From: JARRKU01 sp050288425
GTDB lineage: Bacteria > Desulfobacterota > Desulfobacteria > Desulfobacterales > Desulfosarcinaceae
Direction of reading: 5' to 3'
Assembly (NCBI GenBank): GCA_050288425.1
Contig: JBNKDU010000038.1
Location: 1 to 11,147 of the forward strand
Length of the DNA stretch: 11,147 bases
The position numbers were made by a program, and so were the translations under genes. Shown one piece after another: positions 1 to 5,673 of the stretch. The notes under the pieces are model-generated. The model made no database searches, had not been told where the DNA came from, and saw only the letters and a list, made by a program, of their open reading frames with translations. Every line of letters starts with the position of its first letter. Position 1 is the first letter of the stretch.

Positions 1-18
1 AAGGGGAGATCTCGTTGA
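1..18 (+). CDS. Possible 3' end of a VapB-type antitoxin gene (partial)
   Basis: Reading from base 1 in frame gives five codons (K-G-R-S-R) and a TGA at 16-18. That stop overlaps the TTG start of the toxin at 15-17 as TTGA. Antitoxin genes of VapBC modules usually lie directly upstream of the toxin and are often coupled to it by such an overlap, so this could be the antitoxin tail. Only five residues are visible, and any frame would show some stop nearby, so the call rests almost entirely on context. Confidence 0.25.
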   Translation, partial: KGRSR

Positions 19-428
19 AAGTCCTTGTTGATACGCCGATATGGTCTTATGCTCTTCGCTCGAAGAATAATGCGTATCAAACCGAGATAGATACGCTTAC
101 TTCCCTTATTCGAGATCAAAGAGCCCTTATCATCGGACCAATCAGACAAGAAATCCTATCCGGCTACAGCGATCTGCGTAAATACCGCATAATAAAAGAA
201 AAACTATCCTATTTTGCCAATACGCCAATTTTGGACACTGATTATGAGTCGGCTGCAGAATTTAGCAATAATTGCCGAAAAAAGGGAGTACAAGGATCAC
301 ATATCGATTTTCTGATTTGCGCAGTGGCCAACAGAAGCGATGTTCCAATCTTTACCAATGATAAAGATTTTGAGCATTATCAAAATATACTATCCATCAA
401 GCTTTTTGAATTCAGGGCTAACCCATAA
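15..428 (+). CDS. vapC: PIN-domain ribonuclease toxin, VapC family
   Basis: A 137-residue protein, the normal size for a single-domain VapC toxin. PIN-domain toxins are Mg2+-dependent endoribonucleases that cut tRNA, rRNA or mRNA when their antitoxin is lost. The acidic residues of the active site are visible: D6 in the N-terminal VDTPIW strand, E46 in the RQEIL segment, D98 in HIDFLI, and D116 in the TNDKDF motif, with D118 nearby. The start is a TTG at 15 preceded by a GGGGAG ribosome-binding site at 3-8; it gives the conserved N-terminal beta strand, and no ATG fits. The partner antitoxin should lie just outside the left edge. The gene is much richer in A+T than the operon at the right (many AAA, ATA and TTT codons), which suggests separate acquisition. 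The RNA target cannot be inferred. Confidence 0.88.
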   Translation: MKVLVDTPIWSYALRSKNNAYQTEIDTLTSLIRDQRALIIGPIRQEILSGYSDLRKYRIIKEKLSYFANTPILDTDYESAAEFSNNCRKKGVQGSHIDFLICAVANRSDVPIFTNDKDFEHYQNILSIKLFEFRANP

Positions 429-497
429 GGGGAACGAGGCTAAAAAGGGATTATTGATATTTAGCAGTATCCCTGTTCGGTATACCCCAACGTTGCA

Positions 498-623
498 TAA
501 AAAAGATGGCAAAAGGCAAATAAACCGTCATGAACGTTGAACAAAGGCCAGATACGAGGCAACTGTCAGCAATCAACCACAGGTCCACTGTAGGATCGGG
601 TCGATTATATGCCATCTTTTTTA
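498..623. repeat. 126-bp segment bounded by a 13-bp perfect inverted repeat
   Basis: TAAAAAAGATGGC at 498-510 is exactly complementary to GCCATCTTTTTTA at 611-623. About 100 bases lie between the arms. I see no target-site duplication flanking the arms and no transposase, so a MITE-like element, a long-range stem in an RNA, or a remnant of a larger repeat are all possible. It ends only nine bases before the palindromic element at 633, so the two may form one composite repeat. Confidence 0.5.
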
Positions 624-632
624 CCCTTCGGG

Positions 633-740
633 AAAGCCGGAGGACTCCAGATCCGGCGTTGCCGGGGGCTTTCAGTAGCTTTACTCCGGCTGCGCCCCCG
701 GCGCCTTGGCTCTGAAGCCCTCCGACTTTTGCAACATTGG
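633..740. repeat. Palindromic repeat element, diverged copy
   Basis: This is a copy of the element at 10942-11049. The first 33 bases (633-665) and the block at 699-735 match that copy, except for one G-to-A change at 725. The central part differs. The inner stem GCCGGGGGC (661-669) pairs perfectly with GCCCCCGGC (694-702). The other copies have GCCGGAGGT with ACCTCCGGC, so two base pairs have changed on both sides and kept pairing. The outer stem is imperfect here. It sits in the intergenic space between two convergent genes. Confidence 0.8.
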
Positions 741-979
741 GGTTTATATTGGTGGTCGGGGGCATAAATTTTCGGGGCGTCGGTATCGAAGTCGGATTCT
801 GAAAGAAAAAGGCCGCCTGACCCAGCTCGATCTGACGCCGGACCCAATGGAAACCTCCGTCATCATGATCTGGCACGCTGAGAAATGGTGTTCGCCCCTG
901 CTCAGATACTTCATGACCCTCTGCAGGAGGGTAATCGTGTAATCGTGAGAGAAGATATGTGACTTGTGATTCGAGTCGA

Positions 980-1025
980 GTCTACCCTGGACACATCCTG
1001 GATATCCAATGCGTCAAGGGTAGAC
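980..1025 (-). terminator. Long hairpin past the metalloprotease 3' end, possible terminator
   Basis: GTCTACCCT (980-988) pairs with AGGGTAGAC (1017-1025). The stem continues inwards as GAC/GTC and CAT/ATG pairs separated by one mismatch, then TGG/CCA closing an ATAT loop, for about 18 pairs in 46 bases. It starts 43 bases beyond the metalloprotease stop codon, in the place of a transcription terminator. There is no clear U-run on either side, so it could act in mRNA 3'-end stability rather than intrinsic termination. Confidence 0.4.
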
Positions 1026-1067
1026 CCGTATACTCCAAATGTCGGTGAACGATTATCCCGTCGCGCA

Positions 1068-3065
1068 TCATCGATAGAATAAACTCTTGAACCACATGCT
1101 GAACAAAATGCGAAGGTTGATCGGCGCCGGTACGGGATGGAACTGCACCTCGTTGGAGTCGCTGCTTTCGCCCGCGCCCCGGAAAGCCCGGGCCACGATG
1201 TAGTAATTGGTGTTCTCGCTCAGGCCGTCGATGGTGCAGGTTGTGGCCATGCCTTGCCAGGCGCTGTTGTCGTAATCGTACGCCTGGCCATCGGTGCGTA
1301 CGAAAATCCTGTAGCCATCCGGAACGGGACTGTTGGCATCCCATGCCAGGGTTACCGAGCCGCCGTCGATGTTCGCGATGTAGAGATTGCCCGGTGCCAT
1401 GGGGACGTTGAAGTCGAATTCCATGGAGGTGCCGGCTGCGCCGATGGCCCGGATTGTGTGACCGGTGGAGTGGACGATGCCGGCCTGATAGCTGTCGGTG
1501 CCGGGCATTGTTGCGGGTCCGATGGAATCTACATGGCCTGCCCGGTAGGCATCGCCGCTGTCTCCCCGGTTGATCCCCTTCTCGAGGTCGTAATTGCCAT
1601 CCGCCTGGAGCACGGCCACGCGATAGTGATTGCCGTTTTCCGGCCACCCGGGCTGGCCCGGGTACCCCTCGATATCATATCCGGCGCTATCGTCGATATG
1701 ATAGATGACCAGGCCGTCGCCGAAATCGGGGATATTGTCCACCACTTCGTTGTTCTCATTCTTTCGACGGCGGTTTTCCACCAGCAGGTATTCGTCGGCC
1801 GGAAAGCCGTCGGTGACCTGGTAGACCAGGTCCGAATGAAAGGAATCCACCAGCGTGTATGGACCCGGCGTGTAAAGATCGGAGGTGGTGGCCCATCCCA
1901 GTTGCATCTTGCTCCACGCCGACATCAGCGGTGGCGGCTGCTGGCTGCCGTCATCGCCCCAGTCGTTGGCCATCAGGCCCCAGGAACCGATGCCGGTGCC
2001 GGAAAAATCCGTATCGTACAGGTCGGGCAGCCCCAGGAAGTGGCCGGTCTCGTGGGCGATGACACCGACATGGCCAATCCCGCTGCCCGAAACACCCCAT
2101 AGCGCCGGACTGATGTGGTAGTCAGAGACACGTACCCCTTCCTCGGACCGCCAGTATCCCGCCGGAAAGCCCTGGAGAACCCATCTATGGGACCAGATGC
2201 GGTCCCTATAGTCGGTATTGTCCGCATCGGTGCCGCCCCATTCGGCGCCGTACCCCGAGTGCAGGAAGGTGATGGAATCGATGTACCCGTCATGATCCTG
2301 ATCGAAGTCGTTGAAGTCGACGGTATCGTCCACCATATCCAGCGCTTCCATGAGGGCTTGATGAAGCCTCGTCGTTCTCCCGGATTGTCCGTCGGCGTAA
2401 TATCGCTCCGTGTTGGAGACCGTGACCCAGGAGACGACCGTGGAATCGATGGTGAGGGCGCCATAGGAGTTGTTCAGGTAGATGTCCCGCAGGCTGCCCG
2501 CCGGGGCCAGGTCGGGATCTCCTCCCACGGCGTTCATCAGGACATCGATGTCGGACGCGGACGGAAGCAAACGGTCCGTATGATCGCTGAATCTGACCAG
2601 TACCACCAGATTCTTCAGGGTTTGCGGTCCCGGCGCCAGGTACGGCCGACTTCCATCCACCCCAAGGCTTGTCGGTGCGGAGGGACCTTCGGCCTGCATC
2701 GACGCCCGCACCTGTGCGGAGGGCAGGACCCGGCGCTGGAGCCGTAACCTTCGCGGATTGGCCTTTCCGACTTCATGGGCGGTGGGGACCAGGTGGCCGT
2801 CGGGACCGCGGTCGGCATAGAGATACCGCCCGGAATTACCTTTTTCGCGCACCACGGTAAATCCATCGAGGTCCTCCTGCCAGTGCAGGGAACCATTGCC
2901 TCTTATGTGAAGGGCAATCCGGGTACCATCGGGTTGGATTTCGTGAATGACGTGCGGGCTGGCCATATCCGCCTGGCCCACGCCCCCCGGGCAAACCACT
3001 AGAATCGCCACCTGGAAGGAGACCATCACAGACAAAAACAAAACGGTTTTCATTCGCGTCAACAT
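1068..3065 (-). CDS. Secreted M6-family zinc metalloprotease (immune inhibitor A-like) with C-terminal fibronectin-III-like domain
   Basis: A 665-residue exported peptidase. Residues 1-32 form a signal peptide: basic MLTRMK, a hydrophobic core at about 7-26, and likely cleavage after GVGQA. The zinc site is HETGH at 338-342, extended to HExxHxxGxxD by G345 and D348, and a Met-turn-like GLM lies at 363-365. Both are typical of the M6 family. Before the active site, DQDHDGYID (255-263) resembles a calcium-binding EF-hand-like loop. Residues about 555-642 look like a fibronectin type III domain (SVTLAWD, YRIFVR, TNYYIVARA). The start has AGGGGAG (3070-3076) four bases upstream; the next Met codon has none. 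The final 17 residues are hydrophobic and basic, and no dockerin or sorting signal is seen. It stands alone on its strand, with no inhibitor gene or operon partner. The substrate is unknown, presumably extracellular protein. Confidence 0.9.
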   Translation of the reverse strand: MLTRMKTVLFLSVMVSFQVAILVVCPGGVGQADMASPHVIHEIQPDGTRIALHIRGNGSLHWQEDLDGFTVVREKGNSGRYLYADRGPDGHLVPTAHEVGKANPRRLRLQRRVLPSAQVRASMQAEGPSAPTSLGVDGSRPYLAPGPQTLKNLVVLVRFSDHTDRLLPSASDIDVLMNAVGGDPDLAPAGSLRDIYLNNSYGALTIDSTVVSWVTVSNTERYYADGQSGRTTRLHQALMEALDMVDDTVDFNDFDQDHDGYIDSITFLHSGYGAEWGGTDADNTDYRDRIWSHRWVLQGFPAGYWRSEEGVRVSDYHISPALWGVSGSGIGHVGVIAHETGHFLGLPDLYDTDFSGTGIGSWGLMANDWGDDGSQQPPPLMSAWSKMQLGWATTSDLYTPGPYTLVDSFHSDLVYQVTDGFPADEYLLVENRRRKNENNEVVDNIPDFGDGLVIYHIDDSAGYDIEGYPGQPGWPENGNHYRVAVLQADGNYDLEKGINRGDSGDAYRAGHVDSIGPATMPGTDSYQAGIVHSTGHTIRAIGAAGTSMEFDFNVPMAPGNLYIANIDGGSVTLAWDANSPVPDGYRIFVRTDGQAYDYDNSAWQGMATTCTIDGLSENTNYYIVARAFRGAGESSDSNEVQFHPVPAPINLRILFSMWFKSLFYR

Positions 3066-3608
3066 AATTCTCCCCTCACATTGTCTTTTTCAAAAAGTGA
3101 AAGAACCATTATTACTTTGCCTGGCGGCAAAAAGGCCTGCAAATAGTCATTCAAATTGCAGACACCCTGACGTCATGGGTGGAAACACCGGACCGGATTT
3201 TTGCGAACAACAACGCTTTGAATCTAACTTGGGAACTCGTGGCGATTGCATACCGGCTGAAAAGTCGGCGTCGCGATTGGATAGGGCGAAACGCGGCTCT
3301 GTCGACAGGTCGAAACTCTCGATAGCATGCCACCGAATGGCGCGAGAGTTGTATGGAATTGGGATCTGTATATCTTGATCAGCCGGATAGCGAAACTGAT
3401 TGCGGGTACATATATGGAATCAAATGCCGTGTCAATATTTCAACCGGTTACCCATGGAGGAGACCCGCGGCGTCGCCATGGGCGGCGACCAGGGAGGGAC
3501 AGGAATGCCACTGTGGGTAGCCGGTTGAAATCACCGGGCCGGGAGCGTCGCAGCCCCGGAAAGCCCCTATCCACTGGCGTCGGCTTCGTGAGCAAATTCC
3601 CCGATTCT
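3066..3608. other. Intergenic region upstream of the metalloprotease; no gene seen
   Basis: This 543-base stretch separates the start of the metalloprotease gene from the end of the regulator gene; both are on the minus strand. No open frame here has a ribosome-binding site and a protein-like composition. The promoter of the metalloprotease gene should lie near 3080-3200. On the minus strand a TAATAAT box can be read near 3105-3111, but I find no well-spaced -35 partner and do not call it. The main structures are an inverted-repeat element at 3437-3531 and a hairpin around the regulator's stop codon. Confidence 0.5.
3437..3531. repeat. 95-bp element with 18-bp terminal inverted repeats
   Basis: The left end ATTTCAACCGGTTACCCA (3437-3454) pairs with the right end TGGGTAGCCGGTTGAAAT (3514-3531) over 18 positions. 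The single non-Watson-Crick pair would be a G-U in RNA. Inside, GTCGCC (3472-3477) pairs with GGCGAC (3484-3489) to form a second, nested hairpin. No coding sequence and no clear target-site duplication is seen. It may be a small non-autonomous mobile element or a structured RNA/terminator beyond the regulator gene, about 80 bases past its stop codon. Confidence 0.6.
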
Positions 3609-3634
3609 TCAGTTGACTACTGCATCGGGGGATT
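3595..3634 (-). terminator. Hairpin spanning the regulator gene's stop codon
   Basis: AATTCCCCGAT (3595-3605) pairs with ATCGGGGGATT (3624-3634), 11 positions with one G-T wobble and an 18-base loop. Read on the minus strand, it covers the last codons and stop of the GntR gene and is followed by a short AATTT tract. It could be a weak intrinsic terminator. The U-run is poor, so the call is tentative. Confidence 0.35.
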
Positions 3635-4304
3635 GAAAGACATGCTCGAGGATGTCGGTCTTGGCGCTGTTCAGATGGGCGACCAGTTGGATCTCCAGGC
3701 CGGCCAGGTCCTTGTGTTTCAGGCATTCCAGAATTTGGGTATGCCCGCTCAGTGCGCTTTTCACGGATCGTTCCGTTTTGATGCTCTCGGAGCGATAGCG
3801 GAGCATCAGCCTCCGCAGTTGCTGGCAGATTTCGAGCAGGTGTTTGCTTCCGGCCGCCTTGACGAGGATTTCATGGAACTCTTCATCGTACCGGAGGAAC
3901 AATTGGGGTGATCCCTTGCGGATGGCGGCCTCGGTCTTGGAGATATTTTTTTCCAATGCCCGCAGGCCGGCATCGTCCATCCTTTCGATGGCCCATCGGC
4001 AGGCCAGTTTTTCGTTGATCAGGCGGATTTCGAAGATCTCGTCCAGTTCGTCCAGGGCCAGTTTCTTGACATAGTATCCCACCCGGGGAACCGACTCGAT
4101 AAAGCCGTCCTTTTCGAGCAGATGCAGGGCTTCCCGTACCGGAGTGCGGGAGGTGCCGATTTGTTTCGCGATCTGGGCCTCGACGAGCCTGGAGGAGGGC
4201 TCGATGGTGCGGTTGAGAATCTGGTCCCGCAGATGCACGTAAACCTGATTGCGGATCGGTTGCGGCTGCTCAATAAGAATCGACTCGATTTTCGCGCTGG
4301 CCAT
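3609..4304 (-). CDS. GntR-family transcriptional regulator, FCD (FadR/VanR-like) subfamily
   Basis: A 231-residue DNA-binding regulator. The N-terminal winged helix-turn-helix spans about 15-80, with the typical IAKQIGTSRTPVREAL recognition segment at 45-60 followed by LLEKDGFI. The rest is the all-helical FCD ligand domain (about 88-222). Its usual metal-binding residues are readable as D140, H144 (EEFHEIL), H188 (SGHTQIL) and H210 (AHLNSA). FCD regulators commonly sense small carboxylates or acyl compounds through this metal. I chose the ATG at 4304 because GAGG lies six bases upstream and the length then fits the family. The frame stays open to 4436, but that extension has no family resemblance and overlaps the promoter. 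It is divergent from the hydroxyacid/oxoacid operon starting at 4686, the usual arrangement for a local regulator of that operon and of itself. Confidence 0.9.
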   Translation of the reverse strand: MASAKIESILIEQPQPIRNQVYVHLRDQILNRTIEPSSRLVEAQIAKQIGTSRTPVREALHLLEKDGFIESVPRVGYYVKKLALDELDEIFEIRLINEKLACRWAIERMDDAGLRALEKNISKTEAAIRKGSPQLFLRYDEEFHEILVKAAGSKHLLEICQQLRRLMLRYRSESIKTERSVKSALSGHTQILECLKHKDLAGLEIQLVAHLNSAKTDILEHVFQSPDAVVN

Positions 4305-4395
4305 CAGGCACCTCATTGGTGATGGTAACAATCGGCATCCGCCGGGTCTCGTGACGAAAAGCAATCCAGAAACAGCGGTTTCCAAGATTGAATTG

Positions 4396-4412
4396 CACTT
4401 GGTACCCCAGTG
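4396..4412. promoter_or_regulatory. Candidate regulator-binding palindrome at the gntR transcription start
   Basis: CACTTGGTACCCCAGTG is an imperfect palindrome centred on 4404, with 12 of 16 paired positions matching. It lies just downstream of the predicted gntR start point. It contains GTACCCCA, whose complement TGGGGTAC recurs at 4607-4614 near the operon's start point. This is what autoregulation by the adjacent GntR protein would look like, but binding is inferred only from position and symmetry. Confidence 0.35.
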
Positions 4413-4423
4413 AACATTGTTGC

Positions 4424-4452
4424 ACCATAGTGTCATCCAGAATATTTGTCAA
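4424..4452 (-). promoter_or_regulatory. Predicted sigma-70-type promoter of the GntR regulator gene
   Basis: On the minus strand a perfect TTGACA (4452 to 4447) is followed after exactly 17 bases by TATGGT (4429 to 4424). This is a consensus -35 with a four-of-six -10. Transcription would start near 4417, leaving a leader of about 110 bases before the chosen ATG at 4304. It would also start inside the longer open frame, supporting the shorter protein. Confidence 0.65.
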
Positions 4453-4579
4453 GCTATGAGACGGGATCCGTTTCCGGGCAGACCGGTAGCCGTACTTTCC
4501 GATTAGAAACCATCATATACATATTTACTTAAAATACAATTGGTTGATTGGGTACCCGGGACAGGCCGGGGAATATGTC

Positions 4580-4607
4580 TTGACAGAAAGAAAAGGAGCG
4601 GTGTATT
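4580..4607 (+). promoter_or_regulatory. Predicted sigma-70-type promoter of the operon
   Basis: TTGACA (4580-4585) matches the -35 consensus perfectly. Sixteen bases later TGTATT (4602-4607) matches the -10 at four of six positions. Transcription would start near 4614, about 70 bases before the GTG start of the first gene. The first gene has an AAAAGGGGG ribosome-binding site at 4672-4680. The start point falls within an imperfect palindrome. Confidence 0.6.
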
Positions 4608-4610
4608 GGG

Positions 4611-4628
4611 GTACTGAATACTGAGTAC
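4611..4628. promoter_or_regulatory. Candidate operator palindrome over the operon start point
   Basis: GTACTGAATACTGAGTAC is an imperfect 18-bp palindrome (14 of 18 positions symmetric) located immediately after the predicted -10 box. A protein bound here would block initiation. The overlapping TGGGGTAC (4607-4614) recurs on the other strand at 4402-4409. Near variants lie at 4549-4555 (TGGGTAC) and 4642-4649 (TGGGGTAT). The natural candidate to bind is the divergent GntR/FCD regulator. Confidence 0.4.
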
Positions 4629-4685
4629 GGTACACGGTATGTGGGGTATCGGATAATTTCAACCTGATTTTAAAAGGGGGCTCGT

Positions 4686-5606
4686 GTGAAGATTGCAATT
4701 ATCGGGGCCGCCGGCAGCGTCGGTGCGCCGGCTGCCTTTTATCTCGCCGCCCGGGGCCTGGCGGATGAAATTCTCATGATCGGCGGCAAACGGCAGAATG
4801 TGCTCCAGCAGCATGCCATGGACATCAGCACGGCGGTTTCCTCCCTGGGCGTCAGGATCGTGGCGGGCGATTACCCGGATCTGAAGGGGACGGACATCGT
4901 CATCAATTCCGCGGGCGTCCAGCAAGGACTGATCAAAGACCGCATGGAGATGCTGCCCAAGAACATCGCGCTGATTCAATCCATCGCCGGCCAGATCAAG
5001 ACCCATTGCCCCGATGCCTTCGTGATCACGGCCACCAACCCGGTGGACCCGCTCAACTATGCCACGTACAAGTGCACCGGCTTCGATCGGCGGCAACTCA
5101 TCGGCTACTCCATCAACGATTCCTTCCGTTTCCGGGAAATGGTGGCCGCCGAGATGAATGTCCGCCCGGGGCAGGTGGACGGCGTGGTGATCGGCGAACA
5201 CGGCAGCACCCAGGTGCTGTTGTTCAGCAGCGCCAAGGTGGACGGTCGCAAGGTGGAGGTGGACGAAGAGACCAAACAGCGGATCCGGTCAGAGGTTCCC
5301 CTTATCCTGAAACGTTACGAAGAGTTCAAGGCCGGACGCACGGCCGGTTGGACCTGCGCCATCGGCCTGGAGCGTATCATCCGGGCCATGACCGAAGAGA
5401 CCAACGAGGTCCTGCCCTGTTCCACCGTACTGGATGGCGAGTATGGGCAGCACGGGCTGAGCATGTCCGTGCCGGTGATCCTGGACCGTCGCGGCGTCAA
5501 GGAGATCCTCGAATATGACCTGGCCCCGGACGAGCAGCAGGGGCTGCAGGTCACCGTGGAGACCCTGGGCAGGGCCAGGAAGATCGTGGACGAGCTATTG
5601 CCTTGA
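4686..5606 (+). CDS. LDH/MDH-superfamily NAD(P)-dependent 2-hydroxyacid dehydrogenase
   Basis: A 306-residue cytoplasmic oxidoreductase, first gene of the operon, predicted to interconvert a 2-hydroxy acid and a 2-oxo acid. The Rossmann motif GAAGSVG is at 7-13. Catalytic and binding residues of the family are present: R86, N118 (ATNPVD), D145 and R148 (NDSFRFR), and H172 (GEHG). Two positions are atypical. The acidic residue that normally ends the second beta strand and binds the NAD ribose is G33 (MIGGKRQ), as in NADP-using homologues. In the substrate loop the position that is Arg in malate dehydrogenases is Q80, as in lactate dehydrogenases, and the usual PG of the loop is missing (VQQGLIKDR). 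I therefore do not call it malate dehydrogenase. The GTG start follows AAAAGGGGG at five bases. It may supply the 2-oxo acid to the oxidoreductase encoded downstream. The substrate is unknown. Confidence 0.85.
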   Translation: MKIAIIGAAGSVGAPAAFYLAARGLADEILMIGGKRQNVLQQHAMDISTAVSSLGVRIVAGDYPDLKGTDIVINSAGVQQGLIKDRMEMLPKNIALIQSIAGQIKTHCPDAFVITATNPVDPLNYATYKCTGFDRRQLIGYSINDSFRFREMVAAEMNVRPGQVDGVVIGEHGSTQVLLFSSAKVDGRKVEVDEETKQRIRSEVPLILKRYEEFKAGRTAGWTCAIGLERIIRAMTEETNEVLPCSTVLDGEYGQHGLSMSVPVILDRRGVKEILEYDLAPDEQQGLQVTVETLGRARKIVDELLP

Positions 5607-5673
5607 CGGGGCATGACCGGCCGCGGCCGTCGAAACCTTCGGGGAGCACCCCTAATATTCACAGGAGCGAATG

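Larger units (their letters stand above)
429..1067. other. Intergenic region between convergent genes; repeats but no convincing gene
   Basis: This 639-base stretch separates the convergent 3' ends of the toxin gene and the metalloprotease gene. Open frames here are short, lack ribosome-binding sites, and mostly translate the palindromic repeat, giving Arg/Gly/Ser-rich products. It holds a 13-bp inverted repeat pair (498-510 and 611-623), a diverged copy of the palindromic element also found at the right edge (633-740), a small hairpin (ACCCTC 916-921 with GAGGGT 927-932), a directly repeated octamer GTAATCGT (931-938 and 939-946), and a large hairpin at 980-1025. I see no RNA gene I can name. 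Confidence 0.6.

Noticed and set aside
446..474. Possible terminator after the toxin gene (AGGGAT at 446-451 with ATCCCT at 469-474)
   Set aside because: Only six pairs around a 17-base loop with no following U-run; expected by chance at this length.
451..876. A 141-codon minus-strand frame and others crossing the palindromic repeat
   Set aside because: The predicted peptides are translations of the repeat (the same GNAGSGVLRL stretch appears at both repeat sites), so they are most likely spurious. Similar peptides annotated in other genomes would be the same artefact.
3168..3175. TGACGTCA palindrome upstream of the metalloprotease gene
   Set aside because: A single 8-bp palindrome with no partner site or recognised regulator; likely chance.
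4305..4436. A longer N-terminus for the GntR regulator starting at 4436
   Set aside because: The extra 44 residues have no family similarity. The predicted -10 box (4424-4429) and transcription start lie within this stretch, and the ATG at 4304 has a good ribosome-binding site.
4686..5606. Naming the first operon gene malate dehydrogenase
   Set aside because: The position that is Arg in malate enzymes is Gln here, and the rest of the substrate loop is unlike the malate type, so only the superfamily is safe.
5618..5629. Perfect 12-bp palindrome CGGCCGCGGCCG in the spacer before the flavoprotein gene
   Set aside because: It has no room for a loop when folded, is made only of G and C in GC-rich DNA, and there is no sign of a break in the operon here.
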